A stretch of DNA of 64,000 nt from Bradyrhizobium sp. CCGUVB1N3. Lineage in GTDB: Bacteria; Pseudomonadota; Alphaproteobacteria; Rhizobiales; Xanthobacteraceae. Below, piece after piece: positions 58,875 to 64,000 of this stretch; position 1 is the stretch's first letter, and each line of letters starts with the position of its first letter. The stretch lies in the NCBI RefSeq assembly GCF_024199925.1, contig NZ_JANADR010000001.1:8683501-8747500 (forward strand), in the 5' to 3' direction. Both the position numbers and the translations under genes were made by a program. The notes under the pieces were generated by a model. It saw nothing but the letters and a program-made list of their open reading frames with translations. It was not told where the DNA came from and did no database searches.

Positions 58875-61324
58875 AAAGGCGTGATCCAGTCGACCACGCA
58901 GTCGACAAGCCCTGCCGCGTCCACGTTGGCTTCAATGGCAAGGTCGCCTTTGCGGGGTTTCAGCGCGCCTCCGGACCAGTCGCGATAAGCGACCGGTCGT
59001 GCCGCCTGTTTGGTGGTTTCGACGAGAGGATGACCGAACGCGGGCTGCTCGAAATCAGTCAGGAGCCAGCCCGGATTGTACGGTGCAAGGACCTTACCCA
59101 GTTCATCCGCAGCAACCGCGCCCGTGACGAAGAGATTGGGCTGCGACATCAGGCGATCATCGCCGCACGTTGCCCCGGCGATGACGATCGGTAGCCAGGG
59201 GGCGCGCCTCCTCAGACGATCTGCCAATGTTCGTATCGTGCGCAGGGATACGGGCGATGGCATAGAGGGGACGATGACGAGAGAATTACCTGAGGCGGAG
59301 AGCGGAGGCAATGTCAGCGAGCATGTGGCCCAGTCATGTAGGACGGTCTTGCGATTGGGCCATCTTTTTTGCGCAAAGGCCTTAGCCGCTTTGCTGGGGA
59401 CGAGAAGTAGGGTCGTCTCGGAGGGCAGGGAAGCGATCTCGCTCATGCTATCCGATATCAGCCAGCGATGGACCGGAAGATTTAGGCCCCGAATCAGCTC
59501 GATCAGCCGCGGCGGCGGGGTCGGCTCAAGGAGCTCGACACGTGTTGGTGATAACCGCATTAGGATTTCGTCGGCACTGGCGAGATCTGCCCCTGGGGCG
59601 AGGCTCAAACGCGTGGCCTGCGGCAAACCTCCATCGGCAGCCCTGAGATGAAGAACGTCGTGCTCCCGCAGGAGGAGGATCGCGCGCTCGCCATGCAACC
59701 GAAGATGGCGTATCCGCGCATCGGTTACAGCAGGGCAGGTCCGCGCGCTCGCGAGCACCAGCACCGACGGCTCCGCCGGCCATGGTAGCGCGCGCTCGAG
59801 CGCCGCGCGCGCTGGCCGTAGTGGATCGGCGATTTCAAAGGCGCGGCATTCCTGGCGGTAGTTCTGGAATCGCTGGTCCAAAATGACGAGATTGCGAAGC
59901 ACAAGACCTCGCTTTTCCTCTTGAAAGGATTTCGAGCCATGATGGCCGACATAGACCGACGGTGCGCAAATATTGCGGAAGCCGTTGGCTCGCGCGCGGA
60001 GGCAGAGATCGACGTCCTCAAGATAGCCACGCTCAAAATTATCCGAGAACTCGCCCACACTGTCGAGGCAGGCGCGCGTCACATAGAGGCAGAATCCGAT
60101 GCCGCTTGCGACATCGATTGCGCTGCCCGCGTTGGTGATGCTTGCGATGCGATCAATCGCGACGATCTCGTCATAGCCGGGCATCGGATTGACATCGTTT
60201 GGCGTTGGAAAGGAGAAGATATCGCCGTTATTGGAGAGCGGAGTGACAGTTCCGATATTCGGTGCGGAACGTGCTGCATCAGCCAATCGATCGACGAAGC
60301 CAGGTGGGACGAGCGTGTCTGAGTTGAGCAGCACGACATCGCCCGTCGAGATCTCACTCAGCGCCTGATTGATCGCGCCGACGAAGCCGAGATTGACCTC
60401 GTTCACGAGAAGGCGGATCTTCCCTGCTGCAGCGAGTTCGCTCAGATAACGCCGCAGCCCCACTTCGGGACTGGCGTCATCGATGGCGAGTACCTGAAAG
60501 GCGTTCTTGCGGGATCCCAGCGGGCGCCTTGCCTTGTCGAGACTCTCGAAGCATTCGATCGTTGCTCGTGTATCCTTATAGACGGGAACGATAACGGTCG
60601 GATCGACGTTCGATCCGAGCTTGGTGGAAGGGTGGGGAACGGAACGAAGGCTCACCGTCGAGGCGAGGTTGGGTGCCACGCGTCGGACCTGAATGATCTC
60701 TTCGCCGCATCTCAACGTCACGATCTGAGGTGCTACGGACGGCGGCCGTCGAACCAAAAAGGTCGTCGCCAGCACGTCCGCGCTCGCCAGAGGGTGAAAC
60801 GGATTGGGCTCGAGAATGCTCGTCAGTGTGCCGTCTTCGGTTGCAAGGCTTATTTTGACGGGGAGAGACTCGGTCCAAGCGACCCAGCCGGTCACGTCAT
60901 TGTCGAAAACACAGCAGGCCGCCCAATGCCGGCCCCCCGCGCGCCGTAGCTCCGCGATGGCAGCTCGAAGGATGGCCGGATTGGCTTCGCGACACATCAG
61001 TTGAGCGGCTGCGGCCCGTCGCCGATCGTCGGCAGCCCACGACAGCATCCGGCGGTTGGCGCCGACATCGGAAGGATCGACAACAAGCGCCTGCTCAAGG
61101 TCGGCCAAGGCAGCTTCGCTAAGTCCAAGCCGCCAAGCGGCCTCGGCGCGGAGAACGAAGCAGTGTGCTGCTGGTGGAGGCGCAACTCGAATGCGTCGAT
61201 CGACGTATTTGAGCGCCGCCGCGAAGTCCTGCGCGGTCAGCGCCTCGGCTGCGAGGCGTTCGAGCGTGATATGCGCGCAAGGCCCACCAAGCGAAGGGAC
61301 GTTAGTGACCGAGTCACGAACCAT
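58871..61324 (-). CDS. GT2-family glycosyltransferase with TPR-like N-terminus
   Basis: This 817-residue protein has residues about 20-120 that look like TPR helices (AAALKYVDRRIRVAPPPAAH, AALADLEQALVVDPSDVGAN). A GT2 domain follows at about 240-500: VIVPVYKDTRATIECFESLD, VLAIDDASPEVGLRRYLSEL, DVVLLNSDTLVPPGFVDRLA and FERGYLEDVDLCLRARANGF. The C-terminal 300 residues resemble a GT-B-like Rossmann fold without a clear motif. The ATG at 61324 overlaps the end of the upstream gene; an open extension to 61435 is antiphase sequence. It is the second gene of the operon. Confidence 0.9.
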   Translation of the reverse strand: MVRDSVTNVPSLGGPCAHITLERLAAEALTAQDFAAALKYVDRRIRVAPPPAAHCFVLRAEAAWRLGLSEAALADLEQALVVDPSDVGANRRMLSWAADDRRRAAAAQLMCREANPAILRAAIAELRRAGGRHWAACCVFDNDVTGWVAWTESLPVKISLATEDGTLTSILEPNPFHPLASADVLATTFLVRRPPSVAPQIVTLRCGEEIIQVRRVAPNLASTVSLRSVPHPSTKLGSNVDPTVIVPVYKDTRATIECFESLDKARRPLGSRKNAFQVLAIDDASPEVGLRRYLSELAAAGKIRLLVNEVNLGFVGAINQALSEISTGDVVLLNSDTLVPPGFVDRLADAARSAPNIGTVTPLSNNGDIFSFPTPNDVNPMPGYDEIVAIDRIASITNAGSAIDVASGIGFCLYVTRACLDSVGEFSDNFERGYLEDVDLCLRARANGFRNICAPSVYVGHHGSKSFQEEKRGLVLRNLVILDQRFQNYRQECRAFEIADPLRPARAALERALPWPAEPSVLVLASARTCPAVTDARIRHLRLHGERAILLLREHDVLHLRAADGGLPQATRLSLAPGADLASADEILMRLSPTRVELLEPTPPPRLIELIRGLNLPVHRWLISDSMSEIASLPSETTLLLVPSKAAKAFAQKRWPNRKTVLHDWATCSLTLPPLSASGNSLVIVPSMPSPVSLRTIRTLADRLRRRAPWLPIVIAGATCGDDRLMSQPNLFVTGAVAADELGKVLAPYNPGWLLTDFEQPAFGHPLVETTKQAARPVAYRDWSGGALKPRKGDLAIEANVDAAGLVDCVVDWITPL

Positions 61325-62210
61325 GCGGTGGTCCGATCTCGTTAGCCGACGGAACTCCCTTGGGAGCTCGACTGCGGAAAACACGCACCCTGCCCGAGCC
61401 GACTGGCTGACGTGCCGGCTTTGCGGGCACGACATTGTCCACTGCTGCTATTCGGTTGACGCCGATACGAATGCCGACCAGAGGCTCGCGGCTGGCCGGC
61501 CCCGACAGCACCACCCGTTTGCCGACAGCGCGCAAAGTCGCCGCGTTCAGGAACGTCGCTTCCGCTACGAACTCGAATCCATCGACCCCGCTGATTTCCA
61601 GCACGACGGCCGTGATCGGCAAGGCTCGTCCGCGGGTGCCAGCATAAGTCCCGAGTGAAACCATTTTGCCGCTGCCCGCGTGGCCATTGGCGAATTGGAC
61701 CGCATAGCGAATATCGAGGCCCACAGGCTTCTCCGGCCAGTCAAGGGCAATTCCTTCGATGCGCGAAGGGGCCGTTGGACCTGCAATCCATGCGTTGGGC
61801 GCGACGACAACATCGCCGCGACCTGCAACGTGGCCGAGGACCTTGAGGTCCCCCATTGCAACATTTGCGTGCAAGACCGCGCGCTCACTTTGCGCGACGA
61901 GTGGTGCGCGGCCGGATGGAATCGGTTCGATACGAACCATAGCCGCGCGCGATCCTCCCGTTCGCATCGGCTGAACCTGAATCTGCAACGTGCCGGGCGT
62001 GTTGACGCGCACCATCAGACCGCAATTGGGCGCCCAAAGGTATGGCTCGCTCGCATCGGGATGCATGATAATTTCCATGCGCCCCTCATGTCCCTGCGTC
62101 GGCACAACCATAACGCGAGGCGGGAAGGCAAGATCGTCCGCTCTCGCGTAGCTCACGAAGAACAATCCCCGATCGAGACTGACGACTTTCTGCTGCTCAA
62201 CAGCGTCCAT
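61314..62210 (-). CDS. hypothetical protein, first gene of the glycosyltransferase operon
   Basis: This protein of about 298 residues has no signal peptide or membrane helix. Beta-type segments dominate (RMEIIMHPDASEPYLWAPN, GLMVRVNTPGTLQIQVQPM, RAVGKRVVLSGPASREPLV), suggesting two beta-sandwich domains. I do not recognise the family. Two adjacent ATG codons follow GGAGGG; the second is better spaced. The stop overlaps the next gene's start by about 11 bp, which implies coupled translation and a shared process, probably glycan assembly or attachment. Confidence 0.75.
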   Translation of the reverse strand: MDAVEQQKVVSLDRGLFFVSYARADDLAFPPRVMVVPTQGHEGRMEIIMHPDASEPYLWAPNCGLMVRVNTPGTLQIQVQPMRTGGSRAAMVRIEPIPSGRAPLVAQSERAVLHANVAMGDLKVLGHVAGRGDVVVAPNAWIAGPTAPSRIEGIALDWPEKPVGLDIRYAVQFANGHAGSGKMVSLGTYAGTRGRALPITAVVLEISGVDGFEFVAEATFLNAATLRAVGKRVVLSGPASREPLVGIRIGVNRIAAVDNVVPAKPARQPVGSGRVRVFRSRAPKGVPSANEIGPPHGS

Positions 62211-62213
62211 CAT

Positions 62214-62890
62214 TGCCCTCCAAATCCGATCCGATTAACAGGATTGCTGTTCGTTGCCGACTATCATGCCTGAACCATTTGAGAAACGGAGGGTCTCTCA
62301 GCGAACGAGACGCTTTTAGGGAGCGTTCGTAAGCGAACGGCGATACCGCCATTCCGGCGGCAACAGATACCGTGGGCATCTGTTCGGTTTTACATTGAGC
62401 CGCTCCGCCATTTGACAAAGCCTATTAATAGCTCGATCACATTCGCACTGTCATTGACGCTGATCAAGTTTCGACGGCAGCTTTGCCATAGTTGACGCGG
62501 AGTTGTTTGGTGCTCATCAAGGAGGCTCACGACAATTGCGATGGATGTAAGCAGCCCATCAAGACGGATGAGCACAACCAACGTCTGTCATGCATTTGTC
62601 ATATGAATTTCAATCTGGAACAGCAGAATGTGTCCTGGACTTCGAACCCTTGAGGACACAAGTGGTACAGCAGTTTAGGCTTCGGGAACTGGCCGAGGGC
62701 TGATACAGTTACGTTTTGATTTTATAGCCATCCAAATTGGCGCCTTACCAAATGAGCGAGATGGAAACGGACCACTTTTGCACTTCGTTATCGGCCCGAT
62801 AGAAGCGGGGCTTCGCGGCCGACCATTAGTGCCACCGACACTTCCTCATTGCACTTATTCACGTTGCGGCCACGCCCAGAGCTTCCCTGA
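62214..62890. other. 677-bp divergent intergenic region
   Basis: This is AT-richer, non-coding sequence between divergently transcribed glycan genes, and probably carries both promoters. A small hairpin CGTTCG-TAAG-CGAACG lies at 62324-62339. A minus-strand open frame over 62390-62581 has no convincing features. No RNA gene was recognised. Confidence 0.45.
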
Positions 62891-64000
62891 TGAAGATTCT
62901 GTTCGTTCACAATAATTTCCCGGCTCAGTATCGCAACATTGCGGCTGCCTTGGCCAGGGAGCCTGGCTTCGAGCTTGTCGCGGTCGGCGCACCGACTTCA
63001 AGATCGATGCCATCGGTAAGATTGATCAGATACGCACTTCCGAAAGCTGATGTTTCGAGAACGCATGCGTTTGCGCGACGCTTCGATATTGACTGCCGGC
63101 GCGCGGAGCAGGTGTTGTACAGTCTTTCGAACTTGGTGACGTCGGGGTTCTCGCCTGATCTGATCTTCGCCCATCCGGGATGGGGCGAGACCCTGCCGTT
63201 GCGTACGTTCTTCCCAAAGGCACGGTTGCTCCTCTATTGCGAATTCTTTTACGGGCCGGAGGGGCGCGACATGGGGTTTGACCCGGAGTTTCCGATGCCC
63301 GGACTTGATGGCCACGTCGGGCTCCAGTTGAAGAATGCGACGACCCTGCTCGCGCTCGAGGATTGCGAAATGGGCATCTCGCCAACGAGATGGCAGCAAT
63401 CGACCTTTCCCCCACATTATCAAGGCAAGATCGACGTGATCCACGAGGGCGTCGATACGGCGCGCATGCGGCCGAACCCCCAAGCGTGCCTAATACTACC
63501 GAATGGTCAGCACCTTTGCCCTTCAGACGAGGTCGTGACGTTTGTCGCGCGCAATCTAGAGCCGCTGAGGGGCTACCATATCTTTATGCGGGCGCTGCCG
63601 GAGATCCTGAGGCGCCGGCCGAACGCGCAAGTCATCATCATCGGCAGGAATGGCGTGTCCTACGGGCTACCCCCCCCGACGGGTACAACCTGGAAATCAA
63701 CGTTCCTTGATGAGGTGCGTGATCGCCTCGACTTGTCCCGTGTGCATTTCATGGGCGGCGTCTCGTATGAAACCTTTATTGCAGCCCTTCAGGTGTCATC
63801 TGCCCACGTCTATTTTACCTATCCCTTCGTGCTGTCCTGGTCGATGTTGGAAGCGATGAGTACGGGGTGTCTAGTGATCGGCTCTGACACGGCACCCGTG
63901 CGGGAAATCATCAGCTCCGGCAAGAACGGTTTGCTTGTCCCATTTTTCGCAGTGGACGAGCTTGCCGGACGGGTTATTGAAGCCCTGGAGCAGCCGACCA
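62891..64000 (+). CDS. GT4-family glycosyltransferase, runs off the window
   Basis: The first 370 codons are present. The N-terminal Rossmann domain starts MKILFVHNNFPAQYRNIAAA, with FSPDLIFAHPGWGETLPLR. The C-terminal donor-binding domain includes VVTFVARNLEPLRGYHIFMR, PNAQVIIIGRNGVSYG, LDLSRVHFMGGVSYETFIAA and LSWSMLEAMSTGCLVIGSDT, where the E-x7-(E/D)-type loop of GT4 enzymes lies. It follows the GT-B layout of retaining family-4 enzymes and acts in the cytoplasm on nucleotide sugars. No clear ribosome-binding site precedes the ATG. The frame is open to the last base, so the C-terminus lies outside. Confidence 0.9.

Overview
The window looks like an accessory region of a rhizobial alphaproteobacterium, most likely a Bradyrhizobium relative. 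This is inferred from the GC-rich codon use, the crowd of rhizobial-type IS families (IS3, IS5, IS21, IS66, IS110/IS1111, IS256, IS1380), a CL-type group II intron maturase and the style of the surface-glycan genes. No rRNA, tRNA or housekeeping gene was seen, so the genus is a guess.

Layout. 1-3.1 kb is a nest of mobile DNA: an IS66 remnant carries a group II intron tail, beside a second intron 5' half that is split by a complete IS3-family element. 3.3-9.4 kb holds a small RTX protein, transposase scraps, a decayed SNF2 helicase, a cold-shock gene and two small DUF1842-like genes. 9.8-14.1 kb is a three-gene operon: HlyD-like adaptor, cellulose-synthase-like GT2 with a PilZ-like tail, and a sensor with no output domain. 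14.65-22.46 kb is one IS21-family element whose istB is cut twice by serine-recombinase cassettes. 22.6-26.7 kb carries a GGDEF-EAL protein and a membrane GGDEF protein, with a decayed 2OG-Fe(II) oxygenase between them. 27.6-29.9 kb has a HAD hydrolase and IS debris.

30.3-44.6 kb is the best-preserved block. It has an RTX protein, a methyltransferase, a HlyB-like ABC exporter without a catalytic Cys, a HlyD adaptor, a 23-kDa-to-giant range of partners including a Sel1-repeat protein, a 1.19-kaa multi-domain glycosyltransferase, two more methyltransferases and a secreted BNR-type beta-propeller. It reads as a type I secretion and glycan-modification locus. 44.6-56.4 kb is a second mobile nest: IS66 interrupted by an IS407-group element, an IS1111-group element and a third serine-recombinase cassette, then truncated IS256, IS21 and IS1380 pieces. 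It separates remnants of dTDP-rhamnose genes (rfbB on one side, rfbC and rfbD on the other) and includes a chemoreceptor gene broken by inversion. 56.5-64 kb returns to surface-glycan genes: a three-gene minus-strand operon with two large GT2 proteins, and a GT4 gene that runs off the end.

The most notable pattern is a family of about 2.6-kb cassettes (DUF5372-like ORF, small helical protein, large serine recombinase). All three copies sit inside transposition genes and all three are antisense to the host gene. Two copies have boundaries that can be read to within a few bases because the split istB frame can be rejoined exactly.
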